Shown here: positions 48,702-57,871 of the stretch, piece after piece
Layout of the letters: every line of letters starts with the position of its first letter
How positions within the stretch are numbered: the first letter of the stretch is position 1
From: Propionibacteriales bacterium
GTDB lineage: Bacteria; Actinomycetota; Actinomycetes; Propionibacteriales; Nocardioidaceae
NCBI GenBank assembly: GCA_009377795.1
Contig: WHTJ01000005.1
Coordinates: 36,926-100,925 of the forward strand
Length of the DNA stretch: 64,000 nucleotides
Direction: 5' to 3'
The notes under the pieces: model-generated
What the model saw: only the letters and a program-made list of their open reading frames with translations
What the model was told of the DNA's origin: nothing
Database searches by the model: none
Position numbers and translations under genes: made by a program

Positions 48702-49898
48702 ATGCCGTTGTCGCGCCGTTTGTTCACCTCCGAGTCCGTCACCGAAGGGCATCCGGACAAGATCGCGGACCAGGTCAGCGATTCGATCCTCGACGCTCTG
48801 CTCAAGGAGGACGTCGGCAGCCGGGTCGCGATCGAGACACTGGTGACCACCGGCCTGGTCGTGGTCGCGGGGGAGGTCACGACGAAGGCGTACGCCGACA
48901 TCCCCGGCATCGTGCGCAACCGCATTCTCGAGATCGGCTACGACTCGTCCCGCAAGGGATTCGACGGGGCGTCGTGCGGCGTACAGGTGTGCCTGGGATC
49001 GCAGTCCGCCGATATCGCGGTCGGTGTCAACACGGCGCACGAGGGGCGTACGGAGGGCTCCCGGGACCCGCTGGACCTGCAGGGCGCCGGCGACCAGGGG
49101 ATGATGTTCGGCTACGCATGCGACGAGACGTCCGAGCTGATGCCGCTGCCGATCACGATCGCGCACCGGCTGGCGGTACGGCTGGCCGAGGTGCGCAAGG
49201 AAGGCACTATGGCCTACCTGCGCCCGGACGGGAAGGTGCAGGTCACGATCGAGTACGACGGCGACCAGCCGATCAGGGTGGACGCCGTGGTGGTGTCCAC
49301 CCAGCACGCGGCGGACATCGACCTCGACACCATGCTGGAACCGGACGTGCGCAAGCACGTGGTCGACGACGTCCTCGGCAAGTACGACATCGCGCACGAT
49401 GACTACCGGCTGCTGGTGAACCCCACCGGGCGGTTCGAGATCGGCGGACCGATGGGCGACGCCGGGCTCACCGGCCGCAAGATCATCGTCGACACGTACG
49501 GCGGCATGTCCCGGCACGGCGGCGGTGCGTTCAGCGGCAAGGACCCGTCGAAGGTGGACCGTTCCGCGGCGTACGCCATGCGCTGGGTCGCGAAGAACGT
49601 CATCGCCGCGGGGCTCGCGTCGCGGTGCGAATGCCAGATCGCGTACGCGATCGGCAAGTCCCAGCCGGTCGGCTTCTACGTCGACACGTTCGGCACCGAG
49701 ACGGTCCCGGCCGAGAAGATCCAGGAGGCCGTGCTGTCGGTCTTCGACCTGCGTCCGGCGGCCATCATCTCCGAGCTCGACCTGCTGCGGCCGATCTACA
49801 CCCAGAGTGCGGCGTACGGCCATTTCGGCCGCGAACTGCCCGAATTCACCTGGGAGCGCACAGACCGGGCCGAGGCGCTCCGAGCCGCCGTCTCCTGA
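48702..49898 (+). CDS. metK: S-adenosylmethionine synthetase
   Basis: 398 residues; [25 protein letters not shown] and [16 protein letters not shown] motifs complete. It makes SAM from methionine and ATP. Ribosome site GGAGGGC. Followed by a family-1 repeat cluster. Confidence 0.97.
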   Translation: MPLSRRLFTSESVTEGHPDKIADQVSDSILDALLKEDVGSRVAIETLVTTGLVVVAGEVTTKAYADIPGIVRNRILEIGYDSSRKGFDGASCGVQVCLGSQSADIAVGVNTAHEGRTEGSRDPLDLQGAGDQGMMFGYACDETSELMPLPITIAHRLAVRLAEVRKEGTMAYLRPDGKVQVTIEYDGDQPIRVDAVVVSTQHAADIDLDTMLEPDVRKHVVDDVLGKYDIAHDDYRLLVNPTGRFEIGGPMGDAGLTGRKIIVDTYGGMSRHGGGAFSGKDPSKVDRSAAYAMRWVAKNVIAAGLASRCECQIAYAIGKSQPVGFYVDTFGTETVPAEKIQEAVLSVFDLRPAAIISELDLLRPIYTQSAAYGHFGRELPEFTWERTDRAEALRAAVS

Positions 49899-49913
49899 CG
49901 CCTCCCTCCTCTG

Positions 49914-49995
49914 TCGCGCCGAGATTGCACTTGTGGTCGACCAGATGTGCAATCTCGCCGCGAAAGAAACGGCCACATGTGCAATCTCGGCGCGA
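49914..49995. repeat. Family-1 dispersed repeat cluster, locus 3
   Basis: Between metK and priA. Inverted unit 49914-49929 and direct units 49948-49963 (one change) and 49980-49995; the direct units are 32 bp apart and joined by AAGAAACGGCCACATG. The first two can form a 16-bp stem with one mismatch around GTCGACC. Five bases before each core are variable (AGATG, ACATG). Confidence 0.85.
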
Positions 49996-50057
49996 AGAAT
50001 GTGGGCTGCTGTGGATGACGGCGTCCCGTTGGTGGGGCCGGCTGATATCAATACGGC

Positions 50058-52136
50058 GTGACAGCCGGACCTGAGAGCGCACCGGACGCGCCGGAGCAGC
50101 TGGCGCTGGTACGCGAGCGGGCCCGGCGCGCCCGGCCGAAGCCGACTCCGGCCCCGGCGGCCGACCGGCCGGTGGCGCGCGTGCTGGTCGATGTGAGCCT
50201 GGCGCATCTCGACCGGCCGTTCGACTATCTCGTCCGCGAGGACATCGCCGAGGACGCGCAGCCGGGATGCCGGGTCCGGGTGCGGTTCGCCGGCAAGCAG
50301 GTCGGCGGCTACATCCTCGAGCGCCTCGACGAGTCGGCGCACCAGGGCGACCTCGCACCGATCACCCGGCTGGTGTCGGCCGAGCCGGTGCTGCGGCCGG
50401 AGATCGCCCGGCTGGCGAGGCTGGTGGCCGACCGGTACGCCGGGGTAGCGGCGGACGTCGTACGGCTCGCCGTACCGCCGCGGCATGCTCGGGTAGAGCG
50501 CGAGTCGGCCGGCACGTCCTCGTCGCCCTCCGCCCGGTCGCCGAACGAGGGCGGCGCCGACGAGGCGGTATCGGCCCAGTCGGCCCGGTCGGCCTGGTCG
50601 CCGTACCCGGCCGGCCCAGCCTTTCTCGACCGGCTTCGCGAGGGCGACCACCCGCGCGGCGTCTGGAACGCACTGCCGGAAACGGACTGGCCGGTGCCGC
50701 TGGCGCAGGCGGCGGCCGCGACCCTGGCGGGTGGACGCGGGGCGGTCCTCTGCATGCCGGACAACCGCGACGTGCAGCGGGTCGTCGAGACCCTGCGAAC
50801 CGTGCTCGGGTCACACGCCGATACCGTCGCGGTGGTGACCGCCGATGCCGGTCCGGCGCCCCGCTACCGGGAGTTCCTGCGGGTGCTGCGCGGTGAGGCG
50901 CGGATCGTGGTCGGCGCCCGCAGCGCCGCGTTCGCCCCGGTGCGCGATCTCGGCCTGGTCGCGATCTGGGACGACGGCGACGACCTGCATGCCGAGCAGC
51001 GCGCACCGTACCCGCATTCCCGTGAGGTGCTCGCCCTACGCGCGTACTCCGAGGAAGTCGGCATGCTGATCGGCGGGTTCGCCCGTACGGCGGAGGCACA
51101 GCTGTCGGTCGAGTCCGGGTGGGCTCAACCGCTGGTCGCCGACCGGAGCCGGGTCAGGGCCGCGGCACCGCGGGTGCAGGTGACCGGGGGCGACGAGCGC
51201 GACCTGGCGCGCGACTCGGCGGCCCAGGCGGCTCGGCTTCCGCATCGCGCGTTCGAGACCGCCCGGGAGGCGCTGCGCACCGGGCCCGTGCTGGTGCAGG
51301 TGCCGCGGGCCGGCTATCTGCCCGCGCTCTCCTGCGTTCGATGCCGCCGGCCGGCGCGTTGCGCGCATTGCCAAGGACCGCTGCGGTTGCTCGAGGGAGG
51401 CCGGGTGGCCTCCTGCGTCTGGTGCGGACGGCCGGCCGCGGGGTGGCGCTGCTCCGAGTGCGGTGCGGACCGGTTCCGGGCTCCGGTGGTCGGCTCGCAG
51501 CGTACGGCGGAGGAGCTCGGCCGCGCCTTCCCCGACATACCGGTGGTCACGTCGTCGGTCGGCCGGGTCCGGGGCACCGTGCCCGGCGTACCGGCCCTAG
51601 TCGTGGCCACGCCGGGCGCGGAGCCGGTGGCCGACGACGGGTACGCGGCGGCGCTGATCCTGGACACCTGGCTGACCCTGGCCCGGCCGGCGCTGCGTAC
51701 CTCCGAGGAGGCCGTACGCCGCTGGCTGAACGCGGCGGCCCTGGTGCGCTCTGGTGAGGCCGGCGGCCGGGTCGTGCTGGTCGGCGACCCCGCGGTCGCG
51801 CAGGTGCAGTCCGTGGTCCGCTGGGATCCCGCGGGCGCCGCCGGGCGTGAGCTGGCCGACCGTACGGCCGCGCACCTTCCGCCCGGCGCCCGGGTCGCGG
51901 TCGTGTCCGGCCCGGACGGCGAGGTCACGGACCTCGTCCGGGCGCTGGAGCTCCCGGCGGGCGGTGAGACCCTCGGACCGCTGTCCGTGGACGAGGACAC
52001 CACACGGGCCGTCCTGCGGGTCCCACGCGGCCAGGGTGCCGCGCTGAGCCGGCTGCTCAAGCAGGCGCAGGCGACCCGCAGCTCCCGGAAGCTGCCGCAC
52101 CTGCGGATCCAGGTCGATCCGCAGGACGTCGGGTGA
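50058..52136 (+). CDS. priA: Primosomal protein N' (PriA), helicase-deficient actinobacterial form
   Basis: 692 residues. N-terminal 3'-DNA-end-binding domain (ARVLVDVSLAHLDRPFDYLV), a degenerate helicase core and the zinc region with eight cysteines (CVRCRRPARCAHC ... CVWCGRP ... CSEC). The Walker A is absent (TLAGGRGAVLCMP in its place) and the DEAH box reads WDDGDD, as usual in this phylum, so it is probably a structural restart factor. A Pro/Ser-rich insertion lies near residues 150-180. Confidence 0.9.
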   Translation: MTAGPESAPDAPEQLALVRERARRARPKPTPAPAADRPVARVLVDVSLAHLDRPFDYLVREDIAEDAQPGCRVRVRFAGKQVGGYILERLDESAHQGDLAPITRLVSAEPVLRPEIARLARLVADRYAGVAADVVRLAVPPRHARVERESAGTSSSPSARSPNEGGADEAVSAQSARSAWSPYPAGPAFLDRLREGDHPRGVWNALPETDWPVPLAQAAAATLAGGRGAVLCMPDNRDVQRVVETLRTVLGSHADTVAVVTADAGPAPRYREFLRVLRGEARIVVGARSAAFAPVRDLGLVAIWDDGDDLHAEQRAPYPHSREVLALRAYSEEVGMLIGGFARTAEAQLSVESGWAQPLVADRSRVRAAAPRVQVTGGDERDLARDSAAQAARLPHRAFETAREALRTGPVLVQVPRAGYLPALSCVRCRRPARCAHCQGPLRLLEGGRVASCVWCGRPAAGWRCSECGADRFRAPVVGSQRTAEELGRAFPDIPVVTSSVGRVRGTVPGVPALVVATPGAEPVADDGYAAALILDTWLTLARPALRTSEEAVRRWLNAAALVRSGEAGGRVVLVGDPAVAQVQSVVRWDPAGAAGRELADRTAAHLPPGARVAVVSGPDGEVTDLVRALELPAGGETLGPLSVDEDTTRAVLRVPRGQGAALSRLLKQAQATRSSRKLPHLRIQVDPQDVG

Positions 52137-52179
52137 GCCGACGGTACGATCGTCCCCCGGCGGATTCAGGAGGAACGAC

Positions 52180-52617
52180 GTGATCACGGACGGCGCGCAC
52201 ATCCAGATCCACCACGACGAGGTGTCACCCGCCCATGTGCAGCGCGACGAGGGCTGGCGGGGCGTCGACATCCGTTTCCTGATCGGCGCGGCCACGACCG
52301 GAAACCACGACGTCACCATGTGGCGGGCGGTGTTCGCGCCGGGCGCCGCGCATGCCCGCCACACACACGACTCCGCCGAGGTCTTCTACCTGATGCGGGG
52401 CCGCGGGGCTGCGGGCACGGCGGACCGCGAGTACGAGGTGACGGCCGGTTCCGCGCTCTACGTACCGCCCGGCACCGTGCACTGGTTCCGCAATCCCGAC
52501 CCCCACGAGGAGGTAGAGATCATCGGGTGCTACCTCCCCGGCGGCAGCCTGGAGGAGGCCGGCTACCACTACGTGGGGGAGATCACCGACGAGTACCGCC
52601 AGGTTTCTGCGTCCTGA
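52180..52617 (+). CDS. Single-domain cupin protein
   Basis: 145 residues, cupin_2 fold. Metal ligands HTHDSAEVFYLMRGRG (two His and Glu) and TVHWFRN (His) are present. It binds a metal and probably a small carboxylate; no specific substrate can be named. SD CAGGAGG, -10 TACGAT at 52145-52150. Alone between priA and the HAD gene, and likely a lineage-specific insertion. Confidence 0.82.
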   Translation: MITDGAHIQIHHDEVSPAHVQRDEGWRGVDIRFLIGAATTGNHDVTMWRAVFAPGAAHARHTHDSAEVFYLMRGRGAAGTADREYEVTAGSALYVPPGTVHWFRNPDPHEEVEIIGCYLPGGSLEEAGYHYVGEITDEYRQVSAS

Positions 52618-52640
52618 TCTGGCCGGGCCGCAGGTGCGGT

Positions 52641-52646
52641 TAGGGT
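52641..52646 (+). promoter_or_regulatory. Predicted -10 of the leaderless HAD hydrolase gene
   Basis: TAGGGT ends 7 nt before ATG 52654 and there is no Shine-Dalgarno. Confidence 0.55.
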
Positions 52647-52653
52647 CGGGGCG

Positions 52654-53301
52654 ATGGACACGACATCGCGATCCCCGATCCGGGTGGTCGTCTTCGACGT
52701 CGGCGGCGTACTCATGGACTGGAGCCCCGAGTACCTCTTCCGCCGGGTGATCGCGGAGGACGACACCCGTGAGTGGTTTCTGCGTGAGGTGTGCTCACCG
52801 GAGTGGAACCTCCGGCAGGACCGGGGTCGCAGCTGGGCCGAGGCGGTCGCGGAGGCCACGTCCCGATATCCCGAGTACGAGGACTGGATCCGGGCGTACG
52901 ACGAACGCTGGCTCGAGACGATCGGCGGGATGTACGACGAGACCGTCGCCGTGCTCCGTGAGCTTCGAGCGGCCGGCGTACCGGTCTACGGGCTCACCAA
53001 CTTCTCCGCCGAGAAGTGGGCGCTGGCCCGGGACCGGATCGACGTGCTCCGCGAGTTCGACGGCGTCGTGGTGTCCGGCGAGGAACGGGTCGCGAAGCCC
53101 GACGAGCGGATCTACCGCATCCTCCTGACCCGATACGGACTCGACCCCGCACGCACCTTCTTCACCGATGACAACGATCCGAACGTGCGTGCCGCCCGCG
53201 ATCTCGGTATCGACGCGGAGCGGTTCACCACGGCGGCGTCGCTGCGGGCCCAGCTCACGGCCCGCGGGCTCCCGACCAGGTCCGCGGCCATGAGATCCTG
53301 A
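52654..53301 (+). CDS. HAD-superfamily hydrolase (subfamily IA, YihX-like)
   Basis: 215 residues. Motif I is VFDVGGVLMDW: nucleophile Asp kept, but the second Asp (acid/base) is Gly, as in YihX-like sugar phosphatases. Motif II GLTNFS, motif III Lys in AKPDERIY, motif IV FFTDDNDPNV. A small-molecule phosphatase is likely; substrate unknown. Confidence 0.82.
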   Translation: MDTTSRSPIRVVVFDVGGVLMDWSPEYLFRRVIAEDDTREWFLREVCSPEWNLRQDRGRSWAEAVAEATSRYPEYEDWIRAYDERWLETIGGMYDETVAVLRELRAAGVPVYGLTNFSAEKWALARDRIDVLREFDGVVVSGEERVAKPDERIYRILLTRYGLDPARTFFTDDNDPNVRAARDLGIDAERFTTAASLRAQLTARGLPTRSAAMRS

Positions 53302-53313
53302 GTCCCGCGTTCG

Positions 53314-53319
53314 TAGACT
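53314..53319 (+). promoter_or_regulatory. Candidate -10 box of the def-fmt-rsmB unit
   Basis: TAGACT, 44 bp before GTG 53364; the leader holds AGGAGGAG as ribosome site. Confidence 0.45.
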
Positions 53320-53363
53320 GATCGCAGTATCCGGCGCCGATCCCGACAGGAGGAGTTCCAGCT

Positions 53364-53906
53364 GTGGCCGTGCAACCGATCCGGCTCTTCGGGGATCCCA
53401 TCCTGCGCACCAAGGCGGCGCCGGTGGTCGACTTCGACAAGGAGCTGCGCACTCTCGTCACGGACCTCACCGACACCATGCGCGAGGCACCGGGAAGCGG
53501 CCTCGCCGCACCGCAGATCGGGGTCGGCCTCCGGGTCTTCGCCTGGTGGGTCGACGGCGAGCTCGGCCACCTGGTGAACCCCGAGCTAGAGCTCTCCGAT
53601 GAGATCCAGGACGGTCCGGAGGGCTGCCTGTCGATACCCGGGCTGGAGTTCGACTGCGAGCGCGCCATGCGCGCGATCGCGCGCGGGATGAACATGCTCG
53701 GCGACCCGGTGGTGATCGAGGGCAGCGGTCTCCTGGCCCGCGCGCTGCAGCACGAGACCGACCATCTCGACGGGGTCCTGTTCCTCGACCGCCTGGACCG
53801 CGAGACCCGCAAGCGGGCGATGAAGGCGATCCGGGAGACCGACTGGGGCGGTACTCCTCCGGTGGTGAAGACGTCGCCGCACGAGACGTTCGGGCTGGGT
53901 CTCTAG
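53364..53906 (+). CDS. def: Peptide deformylase
   Basis: 180 residues. All three motifs present: GSGLAAPQIG, EGCLSIPG and QHETDHLDG, giving the Cys-His-His metal site. It removes the N-formyl group from nascent proteins. Directly followed (0 bp) by fmt. Confidence 0.96.
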   Translation: MAVQPIRLFGDPILRTKAAPVVDFDKELRTLVTDLTDTMREAPGSGLAAPQIGVGLRVFAWWVDGELGHLVNPELELSDEIQDGPEGCLSIPGLEFDCERAMRAIARGMNMLGDPVVIEGSGLLARALQHETDHLDGVLFLDRLDRETRKRAMKAIRETDWGGTPPVVKTSPHETFGLGL

Positions 53907-54839
53907 GTGCGGCTGGTCTTCGCCGGCACGCCGACCGCGGCGCTTCCGACCTTGCACGCGATCCTGGACTCGGGGCACGAGCTGGCGGCGGTGGTCACCC
54001 GGCCGGACGCGCGGTCGGGGCGTGGTCGCCGTACCACGGCGTCCCCGGTCGCCGAGGTGGCCGAGGAGCGCGGTCTGGAAGTGCTCAAGCCGCCGAGCCC
54101 GAAGGACCCCGCATTCGTCCAGCGGTTGCGTGAGCTTCGGCCGGACTGCTGCCCGGTCGTGGCCTACGGCGCGCTGGTCCCGCAGGCCGTGCTCGACGTC
54201 CCCGACCATGGCTGGGTCAACCTGCACTTCTCGCTGCTTCCGGCCTGGCGCGGCGCTGCCCCGGTGCAGCACACGCTTCTGGCCGGCGAGGAGCTGACCG
54301 GGGCCACCGCCTTCCGGCTGGTTGCCGAGCTCGACGCCGGGCCGGTGTACGGCGTACTGACCGAACGGGTGCGGCCGGACGACACCACCGGGTCGTTGCA
54401 GGAACGACTCGCCACCCACGGCGCGGCGCTGATGGTGTCGACCCTGGACGGGATCGCCGACGGCACGCTGGAGGCCCGCCCGCAGCCGGCCGAAGGGGTG
54501 TCGACGGCGCCCAAGCTGACCACGGAGGACGCGCGCGTGCGCTGGACGGTGCCCGCCGAGCAGGTCGACCGGCGAGTGCGCGCCTGCATCCCGGCCCCGG
54601 GCGCCTGGACCGGGTTCCGAGACCGGCGGGTGAAGCTGTCCCCGGTGTCGCTGCGGCCAGAGGTCACCCACCTCTTGCCGGGGGAGCTGGGTGTGGACAA
54701 GCGCCTGGTCCTCGTGGGTACCGGGACGCATGCGGTGGGGCTGTCCGACGTACAACCCCCCGGCAAGCAGCCGATGCCGGCCGAGGCGTGGGTGCGCGGA
54801 GCACGCCTCGAGTCCGGCGAGTCCTTCGCGGTCGAGTAG
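53907..54839 (+). CDS. fmt: Methionyl-tRNA formyltransferase
   Basis: 310 residues. Folate-binding and catalytic [25 protein letters not shown] and the C-terminal OB domain are complete. It formylates initiator Met-tRNA. Its TAG overlaps the GTG of rsmB by one base. Confidence 0.95.
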   Translation: MRLVFAGTPTAALPTLHAILDSGHELAAVVTRPDARSGRGRRTTASPVAEVAEERGLEVLKPPSPKDPAFVQRLRELRPDCCPVVAYGALVPQAVLDVPDHGWVNLHFSLLPAWRGAAPVQHTLLAGEELTGATAFRLVAELDAGPVYGVLTERVRPDDTTGSLQERLATHGAALMVSTLDGIADGTLEARPQPAEGVSTAPKLTTEDARVRWTVPAEQVDRRVRACIPAPGAWTGFRDRRVKLSPVSLRPEVTHLLPGELGVDKRLVLVGTGTHAVGLSDVQPPGKQPMPAEAWVRGARLESGESFAVE

Positions 54840-56239
54840 TGGCCCGGCCAGCCGTGGACCGGGTGCGTCAGACGGCGTACGACGTCCTTCGCGCGGTCGA
54901 CCAGCGGGACGCCTACGTGAACCTGCTCCTGCCCGCGCTCCTGCGGGACGCCGCCCTGAGCGGACGGGACGCGGCGTTCGCCACCGAGCTGGTGCACGGT
55001 GCGATCCGGCTGCAGGGCACATACGACGTGATCATCGACGAGCTGGTCACCCGCCGAATGCAGCCTGGTGTGCGCGACGCCCTGCGTCTGGGCTGCCATC
55101 AGCTGCTGTCCATGCGGGTGCCCGGGCACGCGGCGGTCTCCACGTCGGTCGATCTGGTACGCCGGAACACCGGCGAGCCTCCGGCCCGCATGGTCAACGC
55201 CGTGCTCCGCCGGGTCTCCGGTCGCTCGCTCGCCGAATGGGTCGAGCTCCTGGCTCCGAGTCGAGACGAGGACCGGGCCGGGCATCTCGCGATCGCGTAC
55301 TCGCATCCGCGCTGGATCGTTGCGGCCCTCGCGGACGCCGTCGCCCACGACCGGGCATCTCAGCGGGTTTGGGACGAGGTCGAGGCCCTGCTCGCGGCGG
55401 ACAACCATCCGGCCCGGGTCACCCTGGCGGCCATTCCCGGCCGGGCTTCGGTCGCCGAGCTGGTGGAGGCGGGGGCGGCTCCCGGCAAGTGGTCGGAGCA
55501 CGCCGCGACGCTGGGTTCCGGTGACCCGGCCGCGGTGCCTGCCGTGCGGGAGGGCCGGGCGCGGGTGCAGGACGAGGGTTCCCAGCTGGTGGCTCGGGCG
55601 GTGGCCGATGCGGAGCTCGACGGGCCCGACCGATGGTGGCTGGACATGTGCGCCGGACCGGGCGGCAAGGCCGCGTTGCTGGCCGGTCTGGCGGATCGGC
55701 GGGGCGCCCGGCTGCTGGCGGCGGACCGTCAGGGGAGCCGGGCGCGGCTGGTGAAGGGCGCGCTGTCCGAAGCTCCCGCCGGTCGCGCCGAGATTGCACA
55801 TCAGACCGGCGTCGCCGGGGTGGTGGTGGCCGACGGTACGACGCCGCCCTGGGCGTCCGCGGCGTTCGACCGGGTACTGGTCGACGCGCCGTGCAGTGGT
55901 CTCGGTGCGCTGCGCCGTCGGCCGGAGGCGCGCTGGCGGCGTACCCCGGAGGACGTGACCGCGCTGGTCCGGTTGCAGCGCGCCCTTCTGCACGCCGCGC
56001 TGGACTCGTGCCGGGAGGGCGGCGTCGTCGGATACGTCACGTGTACGCCGCACGTGTCCGAGACCCGCGAGGTGGTGGACGGCGTACTCGAAGCTCGGTC
56101 CGACGCCCTGGAGGAAGACGCCCGCCCGCTGCTGTCCCTGGTCCCGGACACCGGGCATGGTCCGCATGTCCAGCTGTGGCCGCATCGCCACGGCACGGAC
56201 GCGATGTTCCTGGCGCTGCTGCGACGGACCGGCCGGTAG
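54839..56239 (+). CDS. rsmB: 16S rRNA m5C967 methyltransferase with an embedded repeat unit
   Basis: 466 residues: N-terminal NusB-like domain (about 1-145), then a Rossmann methyltransferase with SAM motif [14 protein letters not shown] (about 265-280), catalytic Cys in VDAPCSGLG (about 348) and second Cys in VTCTPH (about 400). Residues 315-324 ([10 protein letters not shown]) are encoded by a family-1 repeat (55783-55808) and fall between the helix after motif II and VVVADGT, where other RsmB proteins are shorter, so this looks like an in-frame insertion in a surface loop. Catalytic motifs are intact. Confidence 0.92.
   Translation: MARPAVDRVRQTAYDVLRAVDQRDAYVNLLLPALLRDAALSGRDAAFATELVHGAIRLQGTYDVIIDELVTRRMQPGVRDALRLGCHQLLSMRVPGHAAVSTSVDLVRRNTGEPPARMVNAVLRRVSGRSLAEWVELLAPSRDEDRAGHLAIAYSHPRWIVAALADAVAHDRASQRVWDEVEALLAADNHPARVTLAAIPGRASVAELVEAGAAPGKWSEHAATLGSGDPAAVPAVREGRARVQDEGSQLVARAVADAELDGPDRWWLDMCAGPGGKAALLAGLADRRGARLLAADRQGSRARLVKGALSEAPAGRAEIAHQTGVAGVVVADGTTPPWASAAFDRVLVDAPCSGLGALRRRPEARWRRTPEDVTALVRLQRALLHAALDSCREGGVVGYVTCTPHVSETREVVDGVLEARSDALEEDARPLLSLVPDTGHGPHVQLWPHRHGTDAMFLALLRRTGR
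55783..55808 (-). repeat. Family-1 repeat unit inside the rsmB reading frame
   Basis: The first 16 bases (TCGCGCCGAGATTGCA) are identical to the inverted units at 1219 and 49914; the next ten (CATCAGACCG) match the complement of CGGCCAGATG with two changes, so the whole 26-bp unit seen at other loci is present. It is translated in frame as part of residues 315-324. Confidence 0.82.
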
Positions 56240-56242
56240 AGT
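56237..56242 (+). promoter_or_regulatory. Predicted -10 of a leaderless rpe transcript
   Basis: TAGAGT overlaps the rsmB stop codon and ends 7 nt before the GTG of rpe; no ribosome site is present. Confidence 0.5.
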
Positions 56243-56249
56243 CGGGCCG

Positions 56250-56909
56250 GTGGGTATCCAGATCTTCCCGAGCATCCTGTCTGCCGACTTCGCCGGCCTG
56301 GCGACCGACGTCGACCGGGTACGCAACGCCGACTGGTTGCACGTGGACGTGATGGACAACCACTTCGTCCCCAACCTCACCCTGGGCGCGCCGGTCGTCG
56401 AGGCGCTCGGCAAGGCGACGCCGATGCCGCTGGACTGCCATCTGATGATCGACGACCCGGATCGATGGGCCCCGGCGTACGTCGACGCCGGTGCGCAGGC
56501 GGTCACCTTCCACGTGGAGGCCGCGACCGCGCCGGTCCGGCTGGCCCGCGAGCTGCGGTCGATGGGCGCCCGGGCCGGGATGGCGCTGCGGCCCGCCACG
56601 CCGGTGGAGCCGTACGCCGACCTGCTTCCGGAGCTGGACATGCTGCTCGTCATGACCGTCGAACCGGGGTTCGGCGGTCAGGAGTTTCTCGACGTGTGCC
56701 TGCCGAAGATCCGCCGGGCCCGGGAGCTGCTCGACAAGCACGGCGGCGACGTGTGGCTGCAGGTCGACGGCGGCATCACCACGGAGACGATCGAGCGCTG
56801 TGCCGAGGCCGGGGCGGACGCGTTCGTCGCCGGCTCCGCCGTGTTCGGCAGCGACGATCCCGCGGCCGCGGTCGACGAGCTCCGCAAGCGCGCGACCGCC
56901 GCGCTCTGA
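56250..56909 (+). CDS. rpe: Ribulose-phosphate 3-epimerase
   Basis: 219 residues, TIM barrel. [39 protein letters not shown] and VDGGI contain the metal-binding His/Asp residues. It interconverts Ru5P and Xu5P in the pentose phosphate pathway. GTG start 10 bp after rsmB. Confidence 0.95.
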   Translation: MGIQIFPSILSADFAGLATDVDRVRNADWLHVDVMDNHFVPNLTLGAPVVEALGKATPMPLDCHLMIDDPDRWAPAYVDAGAQAVTFHVEAATAPVRLARELRSMGARAGMALRPATPVEPYADLLPELDMLLVMTVEPGFGGQEFLDVCLPKIRRARELLDKHGGDVWLQVDGGITTETIERCAEAGADAFVAGSAVFGSDDPAAAVDELRKRATAAL

Positions 56910-56917
56910 GCGCCGAC

Positions 56918-56976
56918 AGAAACGGCCAGATGTGCTCGGCACGAAAGAAACGGCCACTTCTGCAATCTCGGCGCGA
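56918..56976. repeat. Family-1 dispersed repeat cluster, locus 4
   Basis: Between convergent rpe and the MaoC gene. Two direct units preceded by GAAACGGCCA; the first has lost four core bases (TGCTCGGCACGA, 56933-56944), the second is perfect (56961-56976). The linker AAGAAACGGCCA also occurs at locus 3, so the repeat unit is longer than the 16-bp core. Confidence 0.8.
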
Positions 56977-56987
56977 AGGTGTGTGGG

Positions 56988-57869
56988 TCAGCGAATGGAA
57001 ACCGCGTGCCCGACCAGATGCACGGTGCCCTTCTCGACGTTCCGCAGGCCGAACTCGACTTCGCCGTCGCCGGCCCGCGAACCGAACGCGACGGTCGAGG
57101 GCAGCAGGACCGGTTTCTTGAACTCGACCTCGACATCGACCGCATCCGGCAATCGGGACTCCAGGGCCGCGACACAGCGGGCCTTGCTCCACATGCCGTG
57201 CGCGATCGCCCGCCGGAACCCGAACGCCTTGGCGGTCAGGCCGTAGAGATGGATCGGGTTGTGGTCGCCGGACACCCCGGCGTACCTGCGACCCAGGTCG
57301 CCCGGCAGCCGCCACGTGGTGGCTCCCTCCGGTACGTCGTTGGCCGCCCGCTGCGCTCCCTGCTGGGCGCCCTCGCCGCCGCCCCCGCGACGCAGGTAGG
57401 TGCTCACGTCGCGCCACACCAGCTCATCGCCGACCCGGGCCTCGGAGACGACGCCGAACTGCCTCCCCTTCGGGTGTGGACGCAGGTCGGCGGCGCGCAC
57501 CCGAAGGTCGAGGGTCTCGGTGGACCGGATCGGCCGGTGCTGGGTGATCCGGTTCGCCACATGGACCATGCCCATCGGAGGGAACGGGAACGACCCGTCG
57601 GTCATCAGGGCCATCTGCAGCGGAAACGCGAGGATGTGCGGATAGGTGACGGGTATGGCGTCGCGGACGGTGAACCCGCAGACCTCGGCGTACGACGTCA
57701 GCCGCTCCAGGTCGGCGGTCACGCCGTTGCGGGCGATCTCCAGGTCCGGGAGCTCGTCGCCGCCGCGGCGTACGCCGGGTAGCATCCCCAGACCGGGCAG
57801 CGCGGGCGCCACCGCCTTGAGGTAGATCGGCAGCATCGAGGGCGCGGAGCTCAACTCCCGGGTGGTCAT
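56988..57869 (-). CDS. MaoC-like (R)-specific enoyl-ACP/CoA hydratase (HtdX type)
   Basis: 293 residues, double hotdog. The hydratase 2 motif GDHNPIHLYGLTAKAFGF holds the catalytic Asp and His, followed by AIAHGMW. Mycobacterial HtdX, encoded next to FabG4, has the same layout, and here too the gene follows the FabG4-like gene by 2 bp. It hydrates trans-2-enoyl thioesters of long-chain acyl groups. Confidence 0.88.
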   Translation of the reverse strand: MTTRELSSAPSMLPIYLKAVAPALPGLGMLPGVRRGGDELPDLEIARNGVTADLERLTSYAEVCGFTVRDAIPVTYPHILAFPLQMALMTDGSFPFPPMGMVHVANRITQHRPIRSTETLDLRVRAADLRPHPKGRQFGVVSEARVGDELVWRDVSTYLRRGGGGEGAQQGAQRAANDVPEGATTWRLPGDLGRRYAGVSGDHNPIHLYGLTAKAFGFRRAIAHGMWSKARCVAALESRLPDAVDVEVEFKKPVLLPSTVAFGSRAGDGEVEFGLRNVEKGTVHLVGHAVSIR

Positions 57870-57871
57870 CG

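Noticed and set aside
49914..49995. CRISPR array from family-1 units
   Set aside because: Only two or three units per locus, irregular spacing (32, 41 bp), inverted members, and no cas genes.
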